From JAVWHX01 sp036639875 (GTDB lineage Bacteria > Bacillota_I > Bacilli_A > Erysipelotrichales > Coprobacillaceae): a DNA stretch of 16,288 nt. The DNA lies in NCBI GenBank assembly GCA_036639875.1, contig JAVWHX010000051.1, positions 1 to 16,288 of the forward strand, read 5' to 3'. Shown here piece after piece: positions 8,207 through 15,129 of the stretch; position 1 is the first letter of the stretch, and each line of letters begins with the position of its first letter. The notes beneath the pieces were generated by a model. That model was not told the DNA's origin. It did no database searches and saw only the letters and a program-made list of their open reading frames with translations. The translations under genes and the position numbers were made by a program.

Positions 8207-8235
8207 TTTTCAACTAAAAAGTTTTTATATATAAT
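8207..8235 (+). promoter_or_regulatory. Predicted promoter of the small membrane-anchored protein gene
   Basis: TTTTCA (8207-8212) and a perfect -10 TATAAT (8230-8235) are spaced by 17 bp. The segment CTTTT (8206-8210) can also pair with AAAAG (8217-8221) ahead of five T, so a weak terminator of the preceding HAD gene may overlap this promoter. Confidence 0.5.
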
Positions 8236-8253
8236 AATGTTGAGGTGATTAAT

Positions 8254-8772
8254 ATGATATTACGAACAAAAAATGAATATGCTCATCGTAATAGAAGAAA
8301 TGTTATGGTTATGTTTTTAAGTTTTGTTTTATTGTGTGGTATTATCATAGTTTTTTCAGGAGATAGTTATAAAGCAAATCTTAATAAAGGGGTTTATCCT
8401 AATTGTATGAAAATTGTTGAATATGGTGATGCAGGAAATGAGGAGGGGTGTTTGAAGCACCTTATGACTCAAACACCAGATTATGTTGATACATTTGGTC
8501 TTCATTTTGAAAGTTTTCATATGAAGGATATGGTTTCAGCTAAACAAAAATATCTTTCTTTACAGACATTGTTTGATAAAGAAAAAGTTTCTATTAGAGA
8601 AGAAAAGATAATCTCTGATAATGTCAAAGTTGAAAAGATATATGATAATCAAAATCATGTATTGTATTTAGTAATGAATCAAACAAATGTTTATAAGGCT
8701 ATAGGAAGTAAGGAAAACGAAAGTCGTAATCAACGTTGGTTCGAAATGTTAAATATTAATTATTCTTCATAA
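8254..8772 (+). CDS. Hypothetical single-pass membrane-anchored protein
   Basis: I do not recognise this 172-residue protein. It has a strongly basic N-terminus (HRNRRN at 11-16), one membrane segment (about 17-35) and a C-terminal part of about 135 residues that should lie outside the cell by the positive-inside rule. The outer part carries two cysteines (51 and 66) that could form a disulfide, a helical stretch around 85-110 and a predicted beta-rich stretch 110-150. The ATG at 8254 is preceded by GAGGTGA (8242-8248); the in-frame GTG at 8245 is part of that RBS. It has its own promoter, and the next gene also has one, so it is probably a single-gene unit. No lipobox is present. Function unknown. 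Confidence 0.75.
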   Translation: MILRTKNEYAHRNRRNVMVMFLSFVLLCGIIIVFSGDSYKANLNKGVYPNCMKIVEYGDAGNEEGCLKHLMTQTPDYVDTFGLHFESFHMKDMVSAKQKYLSLQTLFDKEKVSIREEKIISDNVKVEKIYDNQNHVLYLVMNQTNVYKAIGSKENESRNQRWFEMLNINYSS

Positions 8773-8783
8773 TTTATAATGTA

Positions 8784-8803
8784 ATTGTATGCAATTATAC
8801 AAT
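8784..8803. promoter_or_regulatory. Inverted repeat (candidate operator) upstream of citrate synthase
   Basis: ATTGTAT (8784-8790) and ATACAAT (8797-8803) form a perfect 7-bp inverted repeat with the 6-nt spacer GCAATT. It occupies the -35 region of the citrate synthase promoter (-10 at 8811-8816), the position expected for a repressor site. It has no T-tract after it, so it is not a normal terminator of the upstream gene. The cognate regulator is not in this window. Confidence 0.45.
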
Positions 8804-8807
8804 GATG

Positions 8808-8816
8808 TGATATAAT
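8808..8816 (+). promoter_or_regulatory. Extended -10 promoter of the citrate synthase operon
   Basis: TGATATAAT contains TG (8808-8809) one base before a perfect TATAAT (8811-8816). The only -35-like sequence, TTGTAT at 8785-8790, is 20 bp away and lies within the inverted repeat. Confidence 0.55.
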
Positions 8817-8844
8817 TGATAACATTAGATAAGGAGTGATTAAT

Positions 8845-10179
8845 ATGGCAAGTATGATTCAAGATTTTTTTGAAAAATCTTTAGAAGAAAATGATATACC
8901 AAATGAGTTATATTCAACTTATTCAGTAAAAAAAGGTTTACGTAATGAAGATGGAACAGGTGTTTTGGTTGGATTAACAAGAATATCTGATGTTGTTGGA
9001 TATAAGAAGGTTGATAATCATAAAGTTGATGATTATGGAAGTTTATACTATAGAGGAATTAATGTTAAAGATATACTTTCTAAAAATCGAAAATCTAAAA
9101 GATTTTTATTTGAAGAAGTTTGCTTTTTAATATTGTTTGGATATTTACCATCACAAACAGAATTAGATAACTTTAAGAGTATTTTGAGTGATAATTATGA
9201 TTTACCACCACATTACTTAGAAGCGAATATTTTAGGATTTCCGGCAAAAAATCTAATGAATAAATTACAACAAGAAGTGTTAATGTTATATGGTTATGAT
9301 AAAGAACCAGATAATATTGGAACTAAAGAGACTTTAGAAAAAGGTATTAATCTATTAGCAAAGATTCCTTCAATTGTTTGTTATACTTATCAAACAAAAG
9401 TTCATTATTTTGATGAACAAAGTTTATTTATTCATCATATTAATAAAGACAATAGTATTGCTGAAATGATTTTATCACTTTTAAGAGATGATGGATCATT
9501 TACTGAAAAAGAAGCAGAAGTGTTGGATATTGCTTTGGTATTACATGCAGATCATGGGGGAGGAAATAACTCAACGTTTACAAATGTTGTGATATCTTCT
9601 ACTGGCACTGATATTTATTCGGCAGTAGCTGGTTCTATTGGTTCTTTAAAAGGACCACGTCATGGTGGTGCTAATTTAGCTGTTAAGCAACAAATGGAAT
9701 TGGTTATGAAGGACCTAGGATTAAATGCAAGTGATGATGATATACGAAATGTCATTAAGCGTATTTTGGATGGTGACTATAATGATAAGACAGGTTTGGT
9801 ATATGGAATTGGCCATGCGGTTTATACATTAAGTGATCCCCGTAGTGAAATTTTATCTGAAAAATGTCAGGAATTAGCTTTTGAAAAAGGACGCCTTGAT
9901 GAATTTGAGTTTTATCAAAAATTTGAAAAAATTGCTATTGAAGAGATACATCAAAGAAAAGGGATTAATGTAAGTAGTAATGTTGATTTCTATAGTGGGT
10001 TAGTTTATGATATGTTAAATATTCCTAGTGATTTATATACTTTGTTATTTGTTATTGCAAGAACTGTGGGATGGATTGCTCACAATATTGAAAACAAACT
10101 TTATTCTAATCGAATTATTAGACCAGCAACAAAATATGTTGGTGATTTAGGAGAGTATGAAGATATCGATGAAAGATAA
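8845..10179 (+). CDS. gltA: Citrate synthase (long clostridial form)
   Basis: This 444-residue enzyme condenses oxaloacetate with acetyl-CoA to form citrate; in an anaerobe it mainly feeds 2-oxoglutarate and glutamate synthesis. Catalytic residues are visible: His273 in GPRHGGAN, His324 in GIGHAVY (followed by the DPR motif) and Asp381 in NVDFYSG. The substrate-binding LHADHGGGN (233-241) and the C-terminal RPATKYVG are also present. The N-terminal part 'GLRNEDGTGVLVGLTRISDVVGY' is characteristic of the long form in clostridia and relatives, as opposed to the roughly 370-residue CitZ type. The ATG at 8845 follows AAGGAG at 8831-8836; the in-frame GTG at 8836 is inside that RBS. A 2-methylcitrate synthase activity cannot be excluded from sequence. 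It overlaps the next gene by 23 nt. No aconitase or isocitrate dehydrogenase gene is seen in this window. Confidence 0.92.
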   Translation: MASMIQDFFEKSLEENDIPNELYSTYSVKKGLRNEDGTGVLVGLTRISDVVGYKKVDNHKVDDYGSLYYRGINVKDILSKNRKSKRFLFEEVCFLILFGYLPSQTELDNFKSILSDNYDLPPHYLEANILGFPAKNLMNKLQQEVLMLYGYDKEPDNIGTKETLEKGINLLAKIPSIVCYTYQTKVHYFDEQSLFIHHINKDNSIAEMILSLLRDDGSFTEKEAEVLDIALVLHADHGGGNNSTFTNVVISSTGTDIYSAVAGSIGSLKGPRHGGANLAVKQQMELVMKDLGLNASDDDIRNVIKRILDGDYNDKTGLVYGIGHAVYTLSDPRSEILSEKCQELAFEKGRLDEFEFYQKFEKIAIEEIHQRKGINVSSNVDFYSGLVYDMLNIPSDLYTLLFVIARTVGWIAHNIENKLYSNRIIRPATKYVGDLGEYEDIDER

Positions 10180-10945
10180 AAAAGCATTCTTTTTTGATAT
10201 TGATGGAACGCTTGCAGTAAATGGGGTAGTTCCTTGCTCAACAGTTAAAGCATTAAATCAGTTGAAAATGAAGGGATATTATATTTTTATTTGTACAGGT
10301 AGACCTTATCATTACGCTTATAAACATTATCATCAATATGCTGATGGATTTATAACAAGTAATGGAAGATATATTGTTTATAATGATAAAGTTTTGATGG
10401 ATAAACCATTGTTATCTCATCAAATTCAATATTTTATGAATGTTATGAGAAAATATCATTGTGGTTTTGGTTTTATTGATCAAGATAAAGGCTTTTTAGA
10501 AGTTCATGATGAAAGTATGGCTGAAGAAATGAAAGGGGCATATTATCCAGGTTATTATAGAACTGATTTTAAAGATTGTGATGTCAGTGGATATATGTTT
10601 GATATTTATTTTTCAAATCATCAAGACTTTGAATTAGCACAAGAAGAGTTAAAAGATAAAGTTATATTGAATGAACATTTTCCTCATCCTAGTGCTGATG
10701 CAACAATTAAAGGTGTTGATAAAGGAGATGGTATTGATTGTGTTCTTCAATACTTTGATATAGATATTAGGAATGCTTTTGCTTTTGGTGATGGTGCTAA
10801 TGATATTTGTATGTTTGAACATGTTTCTCATGGAATTGCAATGGGAAATGCTATTGATGAATTAAAGGATATTGCAGAATATGTGACATCAGCTATTGAT
10901 AATGATGGCATTTATAATGCTTTAAAACAATATAAAGTAATTTAA
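10157..10945 (+). CDS. Cof-type HAD-IIB hydrolase (second copy)
   Basis: This 262-residue phosphatase-like protein has all HAD motifs: DIDGTLAVN with Asp14 and Asp16, Thr47 in ICTGR, Lys189 in 'VDKGDGID', and GDGAND (211-216). The cap domain covers about 85-180. It is clearly a different paralog from the other HAD protein of the window (different cap sequence, GDGAND against GDDYND). The ATG at 10157 lies 23 nt inside citrate synthase, with AGGAG at 10149-10153 only 3 nt upstream; the in-frame ATG at 10169 has no better site, so the start is uncertain by four codons. Co-transcription with citrate synthase is likely. The substrate is unknown, and no metabolic link with citrate is evident. Confidence 0.88.
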   Translation: MKISMKDKKAFFFDIDGTLAVNGVVPCSTVKALNQLKMKGYYIFICTGRPYHYAYKHYHQYADGFITSNGRYIVYNDKVLMDKPLLSHQIQYFMNVMRKYHCGFGFIDQDKGFLEVHDESMAEEMKGAYYPGYYRTDFKDCDVSGYMFDIYFSNHQDFELAQEELKDKVILNEHFPHPSADATIKGVDKGDGIDCVLQYFDIDIRNAFAFGDGANDICMFEHVSHGIAMGNAIDELKDIAEYVTSAIDNDGIYNALKQYKVI

Positions 10946-10976
10946 AACCGACTTTGTTTTTTAAAGTCGGTTTTTC
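10944..10976. terminator. Strong bidirectional terminator between convergent HAD and GntR genes
   Basis: AAAACCGACTTT (10944-10955) and AAAGTCGGTTTT (10963-10974) form a perfect 12-bp stem with a 7-nt loop. T-rich sequence follows on the plus strand (10971-10975) and, because of the leading A-run, also on the minus strand. It lies in the 32-nt gap between two convergent stop codons and serves both. Confidence 0.9.
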
Positions 10977-10977
10977 T

Positions 10978-11691
10978 TTATCGTATCATATTAATTTCAT
11001 ATTGATATAGTGAGGAATTGTAATATGTTTGATCATATTCAAAAGGTTCCTCATTAGAGAGATAAGCAAATATGGTTAAACATAAGCAAGGATTTTTATC
11101 GGTAAGATTTAGTAATGAGGAATCATTAGAATCTAGATAACCAACACTGAATACTTGCGTTGCATTTCCTAAAGATTGATGATATTTATTCTCAAGAAGT
11201 TTGTAAACAGATTGATTTTCTAGGCCTTCTTCCATTAACCACTCATGGTCATCTTTTATAAAGTATGTGTGAGAAATGCAAAGAGGTTGATTATTTACAA
11301 TTCTCAAACGTTTTATAAAGATAACTTCTTCATTTATTGGCCTATTAAATTGGATAGCCATTTTTAAAGGAATAGGTGCATATTTTTTTTCAATCACAAT
11401 AGTTTTTAAATCATAATTATGAGATTTCATACGTTCTGTAAAACCAGTTAGATGAAGAACACCTTCATTGATCTGATGACATACGAAACTGCCTTTTCCT
11501 TGTTCACGTCTTAAATAGCCTTCAGAAACTAAATCGTTAATCGCTCTAACAACAGTAATTCTACTAGCGTTAAATTGGGTACCTAATTCTGCTTCACTTG
11601 GTATTTTTTGACCAGGCAAGTATAATTGAGTTTGAATTTTATTCTTTATATCATTTTTTATAATTTTATAAAGTGGTTCACTTTTTTTCAT
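10978..11691 (-). CDS. GntR-family (HutC/UTRA type) transcriptional repressor
   Basis: This 237-residue cytoplasmic regulator has an N-terminal winged helix (about 5-72, with 'PGQKIPSEAELGTQFNASR', 'TVVRAINDLVSEGYL' and 'GKGSFV') and a UTRA ligand-binding domain (about 85-232, with 'VIFIKRLRIVNNQPL'). UTRA regulators of this type usually bind a phosphorylated sugar, which releases them from DNA. The ATG at 11691 has AAGGAG 8 nt upstream on the minus strand. The gene is divergent from the MupG/SIS/PTS operon, and the intergenic region carries two palindromic sites at the operon promoter, so it most likely represses that operon. The effector is probably a sugar phosphate produced by the pathway, which is inferred. 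Confidence 0.92.
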   Translation of the reverse strand: MKKSEPLYKIIKNDIKNKIQTQLYLPGQKIPSEAELGTQFNASRITVVRAINDLVSEGYLRREQGKGSFVCHQINEGVLHLTGFTERMKSHNYDLKTIVIEKKYAPIPLKMAIQFNRPINEEVIFIKRLRIVNNQPLCISHTYFIKDDHEWLMEEGLENQSVYKLLENKYHQSLGNATQVFSVGYLDSNDSSLLNLTDKNPCLCLTIFAYLSNEEPFEYDQTYYNSSLYQYEINMIR

Positions 11692-11715
11692 TTTATTAAC
11701 TCCTTATGTAGTTTT

Positions 11716-11744
11716 ATTCTATAAGAATATAGATATGATTTCAA
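11716..11744 (-). promoter_or_regulatory. Promoter of the GntR regulator gene
   Basis: On the minus strand, TTGAAA (11744-11739) and TAGAAT (11721-11716) are spaced by exactly 17 bp. Transcription should start near 11709, giving a leader of about 18 nt. No copy of the palindromic operator overlaps this promoter, so strong autorepression is not obvious. Confidence 0.65.
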
Positions 11745-11786
11745 TAGATTTTAAAATATATATTTAAATAGTTGAATATTTGTTAA

Positions 11787-11810
11787 AACAACTTGACATA
11801 TCAAGTTGTT
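11787..11810. promoter_or_regulatory. Operator 1: perfect palindrome overlapping the -35
   Basis: Arms AACAACTTGA (11787-11796) and TCAAGTTGTT (11801-11810) are perfect reverse complements around the spacer CATA. The arm contains the -35 TTGACA, so a bound protein would block RNA polymerase directly. A/T-centred palindromes of this length are typical of GntR/UTRA regulators. Confidence 0.8.
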
Positions 11811-11821
11811 AGATGTAACAT
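11793..11821 (+). promoter_or_regulatory. Promoter of the mupG-SIS-PTS operon
   Basis: A consensus -35 TTGACA (11793-11798) and a -10 TAACAT (11816-11821) are spaced by 17 bp. Transcription should start near 11828, between the two operator copies. Confidence 0.7.
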
Positions 11822-11829
11822 GAGTTTGT

Positions 11830-11847
11830 AACATGATATATCAAGTT
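11830..11847. promoter_or_regulatory. Operator 2: second, imperfect copy of the palindrome
   Basis: AACATGA (11830-11836) and TCAAGTT (11841-11847) flank TATA and match the core arms AACTTGA/TCAAGTT of operator 1 with one mismatch. Its centre is 40 bp from that of operator 1, close to four helical turns, so both sites face about the same side of the DNA. It lies just downstream of the predicted transcription start and immediately before the ribosome binding site. Confidence 0.7.
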
Positions 11848-11863
11848 AGAGAGGAGAAACAAA

Positions 11864-12994
11864 ATGAGAGAATTAGGGATTACGATTTATCCGACAGTTG
11901 ATTTTGATTTAGAAGAATGTAAGGAATATATCAAAAAAGCAAATGATCAATGTTTTAGTAGAGTTTTTTTAACATTCTTCTGTGTACCACCACAAGATAT
12001 TGCTAATATTGAATACTTAAAAAAGATAAAAAAGTTATCAATTTATGCAAAATCATTAGGTATGAAGGTTCAAGCTGATTTTTTTCCTGAGATATTTGAT
12101 GCGTTTAAGGCAACGCCACAAAATATCCAACCAATAGTTGATTACGGAATTGACGAAATTAGAATTGATGGAGGGTTTACATTTTCGGAAATGGCTTTAA
12201 TGAGTCAACAAGCTTGCTGTGGAAAGATTATTATTAATGCTTCAGAACTTGAAGATATTACTCACACAGATAGGAGCTTTGAAGAGATTGTTCACCAGGG
12301 GATTAAAGATTTTCTTGAAAGTGGAGGCATAATAAGCAAGATTGAAGCTAGTCATAATATGTATCCACATGAGGGAACTGGTTTGTTAATGAGTTTGCTT
12401 ATGGAAAGAGTAAAATTATTTGATGAGTATGGGATAACTATTAGTGCTTTTTGTAATAGTCAAACATATAAAACAACTCTATTCAATGCGATGGATGGTT
12501 CACCAACTGTAGAAGATCATAGGAGTATTTCAGCATATGCAAGTACCCATGAATTGTTTGTTTCTGGAGCAGTAGATTCAGTTTTTATTGCTGATGGATT
12601 AGTTACAGATGAAGAACTAAGCTCTTTATCACCACTTATAAATGAAGAAGAAATTCAGGTTCGTATTTGTTTTCATAAAACAGCAACTGCAGAAGAAAAA
12701 GAACATGTTCTTAAATATATTCATGAAAACAGACAAGCTGGATATTGTATAAGATCTTCTCATTATAGAAGTACAGTCGAATTAGAACCAAATAATACAA
12801 TTGCTCGTCATATCTATGATGTAACTATTGATAATAAAAACTATGAAAGATATCTAGCAGAAATTCAAATCTGGTTAAAATCTTTTCCAGCTAATTTACG
12901 TATGAATGTTGTGGGATATATTTATGAAGAAGATCAACAGTTATTAAAGTGGATAAACAATGGACAAAAATTTAAGTTTGTTGAAATCAAATAG
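11864..12994 (+). CDS. MupG/DUF871 family 6-phospho-glycosidase (GH170)
   Basis: This 376-residue cytoplasmic protein has an N-terminal TIM barrel (about 1-245) and a C-terminal cyclophilin-like barrel (about 265-375, with 'VTIDNKNYERYLAEIQIW' and 'NVVGYI'). The best-studied member, MupG of Staphylococcus aureus, hydrolyses MurNAc-6-phosphate-GlcNAc brought in by a PTS. Family marks visible are the start 'RELGITIYP', RIDGGF (100-105), INAS (124-127) and SHNMYP (163-168) followed by EGTGLL. It is the first gene of an operon with a SIS-domain protein and a PTS permease, as expected for an enzyme that acts on a PTS-phosphorylated disaccharide. The ATG at 11864 has GAGGAG at 11851-11856. The exact substrate here is open, because the permease belongs to the lactose/cellobiose family, not the MurP family. 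Confidence 0.88.
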   Translation: MRELGITIYPTVDFDLEECKEYIKKANDQCFSRVFLTFFCVPPQDIANIEYLKKIKKLSIYAKSLGMKVQADFFPEIFDAFKATPQNIQPIVDYGIDEIRIDGGFTFSEMALMSQQACCGKIIINASELEDITHTDRSFEEIVHQGIKDFLESGGIISKIEASHNMYPHEGTGLLMSLLMERVKLFDEYGITISAFCNSQTYKTTLFNAMDGSPTVEDHRSISAYASTHELFVSGAVDSVFIADGLVTDEELSSLSPLINEEEIQVRICFHKTATAEEKEHVLKYIHENRQAGYCIRSSHYRSTVELEPNNTIARHIYDVTIDNKNYERYLAEIQIWLKSFPANLRMNVVGYIYEEDQQLLKWINNGQKFKFVEIK

Positions 12995-13003
12995 GAGGTC
13001 TAT

Positions 13004-13747
13004 ATGAAAAAAATGGTTTATGAAACTTTTTATGAAAAAGTTCAACAATTTTTAAAAGATATTTGTATTGAAGAAAAGGGAAATATAGATAAAGCAGCAC
13101 AAATTATGAGTAAAGTGATTTCACAAGATGGATTGATATATACTTTTGGAACTGGTCATTCTCATATGATTGCTGAAGAAGTGTTTTATCGTGCAGGTGG
13201 ACTGGTTCCAGTATATGCAATAATTGAGGACGGAGTTACTGGTAATCACGATGTTACAAAATCTGAATTTACTGAAAGATTGCATGGATATGCCAAATGT
13301 ATAATGGATTATCATAAACCATCTTCAAATGATTGCATGATTATTATTAGTGAATCTGGAAGAAATGCTGTTCCAGTTGAAATGGCAATGGAATGTAAGA
13401 AAAGAAATATTCCATGTATTGCGATTACGGGTGTAACTTATTCCAAAGGACAATCATCACGTCATGAATCTGGTAAAAGACTTTATGAAGTAGCTGATAT
13501 TGTTATTGACAATCACACATTATTTGGAGATACATGTATGACTATTGAAGATATGCAACAACCAGTTGGTCCAACATCAAATATTGCTGCTAATTTTATT
13601 ATTCATTCGTTAGTTATAGAAACAATAGCAAGGTGTCATCAGCAAAATATAGAAGTCCCAATCTTCTATAGTGGAAATCTTGATGGTGCTCGTGAAAAAA
13701 ATGATCTTATGTTAGAAAAATATTGGGGCAGAATCAGAACTTGGTAG
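13004..13747 (+). CDS. UPF0309-type SIS-domain phosphosugar isomerase/binding protein
   Basis: This 247-residue protein consists of one SIS domain, a fold that binds phosphosugars in isomerases, etherases and regulators. Visible marks are the phosphate-binding FGTGHS (48-53), 'FYRAGGLVPV' (61-70), SESGRN (116-121) and the C-terminal 'PIFYSGNLDGA'. These fit the UPF0309 family, whose reaction is not established to my knowledge. It is shorter than MurQ (about 300 residues) and lacks its general pattern, so I do not call it MurNAc-6-phosphate etherase. It begins 9 nt after the MupG-like gene; the RBS AGGAGG (12993-12998) overlaps that gene's stop codon. Within the operon it would be expected to act on a product of the MupG-like enzyme. 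Confidence 0.85.
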   Translation: MKKMVYETFYEKVQQFLKDICIEEKGNIDKAAQIMSKVISQDGLIYTFGTGHSHMIAEEVFYRAGGLVPVYAIIEDGVTGNHDVTKSEFTERLHGYAKCIMDYHKPSSNDCMIIISESGRNAVPVEMAMECKKRNIPCIAITGVTYSKGQSSRHESGKRLYEVADIVIDNHTLFGDTCMTIEDMQQPVGPTSNIAANFIIHSLVIETIARCHQQNIEVPIFYSGNLDGAREKNDLMLEKYWGRIRTW

Positions 13748-13760
13748 AGGAGGGAAACAA

Positions 13761-15047
13761 ATGTTAAAAAATTCTAAGTTGATGGACAAAGTTAATGATT
13801 TTACAATGAAGATTTCTGGACCTTTAGTTAAATTTAGTAATATTAATGCAGTAGCAAGTATTCAAGATGGACTTGTTGCATGTATGCCTTTAATCATGAT
13901 TGGCTCAATATTTTTGATATTGGGTGTTCTCGGTACACCGTCTATTGTAAGTAGTACAGATCCAGTTTTACCATTTTTATCACCTTATGCTAATTATTTT
14001 TTCTTAGTTAATGATTTGACACTTGGATTTTTATCTTTTTATGCATCCCTCACAATAGCAATGGGATACGCAAAAAGAGTTCATGTTGAAGAAAGAACAG
14101 CGGGTTTACTTGGTATGGTTACTTTCCTTCTTATAAATCTAAACGTTATTAAAGATGGAACAATTTCAGTTGCAGCATTTAATGCTAAAGGTTTGTTTGT
14201 AAGTATGTTAGTAAGTATTTTATCAGTTCGCATTTACAAGTTTTTTATTGATAAAAAGATTGTTATTAGATTACCTGAAAGTGTTCCTCCAAATGTTGGA
14301 AATGCATTTACTTCTTTAATACCATATACTGTTATTTTTACAATCGCATGGTTGATAAGAAGTATTATTGGATTTGATATGTTTGGTTTTCTATCAGAAG
14401 TTTTAACACCTATTATAAAAGCAGCAGATAATATTATCAGTTATACTTTTGTTCAAACATTATGTAATACTTTATGGGCAGCTGGTCTTCATGGTGGAAA
14501 TATGTTGTCAGCAATTACAACACCAATTGAAACAATGAATATTGCTCAAAATGCTCAAGCAATGACTTCAAATTTACCATTGGAAAATATTTGGACTGCT
14601 GGTTTTAATTATATGCATATTTGGACAAGTACAGTTTGGCCATTACTTATTCTTATGGTATTTTCAAAAGTTCAGTTCCTTAAAAAATTATCATATATTT
14701 GTATCCCAGCCGCTATATTTTCAATTATAGAACCAGTTATGTTTGGTTTGCCGCTTGCGTTAAATCCTTTCTTAATTATTCCATTTATATTATCTACACT
14801 TGTTGGTAGTTTTGTAACATATGGATTATGTTTATTAGATGTATTTTCAAAATTCTTTGCAACGCTTCCGTGGGCCACACCTCCCTTTATATTAGGCCCA
14901 TTAGCTTCTGGTGATTTTATGACAGTGGTGGTTATTATAATCAATATTGTCATCGGTTTAGCGATTTTCTATCCTTTCTTTAAAGCATTTGAAAGGCATG
15001 AATTGGAGAAAGAAAGATTACAAGAAGAAGCACTCCTTAATAAATAG
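13761..15047 (+). CDS. PTS permease, lactose/cellobiose family IIC subunit
   Basis: This 428-residue membrane protein is the sugar-translocating IIC component of a phosphotransferase system of the lactose/cellobiose (CelB/LicC) family. About ten membrane segments are visible. Family marks are the N-terminal 'LVKFSNINAVASIQDGLVACMPLIMIGSIFLI', here split as residues about 23-54, 'LPESVPPNVGNAFTSLIP' (171-188), 'LWAAGLHGGNML' and 'EPVMFGLPLALNPFLIIPF'. There is no fused IIA or IIB domain, and no such gene follows. The RBS GAGGAGGG (13747-13754) starts at the last base of the previous stop codon. It must borrow IIA and IIB from another locus. Chito- or beta-glucoside disaccharides are the usual substrates of the family. 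Confidence 0.92.
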   Translation: MLKNSKLMDKVNDFTMKISGPLVKFSNINAVASIQDGLVACMPLIMIGSIFLILGVLGTPSIVSSTDPVLPFLSPYANYFFLVNDLTLGFLSFYASLTIAMGYAKRVHVEERTAGLLGMVTFLLINLNVIKDGTISVAAFNAKGLFVSMLVSILSVRIYKFFIDKKIVIRLPESVPPNVGNAFTSLIPYTVIFTIAWLIRSIIGFDMFGFLSEVLTPIIKAADNIISYTFVQTLCNTLWAAGLHGGNMLSAITTPIETMNIAQNAQAMTSNLPLENIWTAGFNYMHIWTSTVWPLLILMVFSKVQFLKKLSYICIPAAIFSIIEPVMFGLPLALNPFLIIPFILSTLVGSFVTYGLCLLDVFSKFFATLPWATPPFILGPLASGDFMTVVVIIINIVIGLAIFYPFFKAFERHELEKERLQEEALLNK

Positions 15048-15052
15048 GGTTG

Positions 15053-15085
15053 AAGAAGGAAAGACATATATGTTTATCCTTCTTT
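15053..15085 (+). terminator. Terminator-like hairpin after the PTS operon
   Basis: AAGAAGGA (15053-15060) pairs with TCCTTCTT (15077-15084). After one A-A mismatch the stem continues (15062-15066 with 15071-15075, one G-T pair) to a 4-nt loop. Only three T follow directly, so efficiency is uncertain. It begins 6 nt after the IIC stop. Confidence 0.6.
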
Positions 15086-15112
15086 GATTTAAATTATTCA
15101 TCATGTTATAAT
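15084..15112 (+). promoter_or_regulatory. Promoter of the GNAT gene
   Basis: TTGATT (15084-15089) and TATAAT (15107-15112) are spaced by 17 bp, and TG at 15104-15105 makes the -10 extended (TGTTATAAT). The -35 overlaps the foot of the preceding hairpin. Confidence 0.7.
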
Positions 15113-15129
15113 AGCATGAGGTGATAAGT

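Noticed and set aside
8329..8343. Lipobox in the small membrane protein (LLCG around residue 28)
   Set aside because: The residue before Cys is Leu rather than Ala, Gly or Ser, and the Cys lies inside the hydrophobic segment, so lipoprotein processing is not expected.
13004..13747. SIS protein as MurQ (MurNAc-6-phosphate etherase)
   Set aside because: Length and motifs fit UPF0309 rather than MurQ; functional replacement remains only a hypothesis.
14672..14953. 93-codon open frame antisense to the PTS IIC gene
   Set aside because: It is fully inside a well-supported membrane protein gene, has no ribosome binding site and no recognisable protein pattern. The same applies to other short frames inside 1474-1665, 6865-7089, 10649-10831 and 13121-13315.
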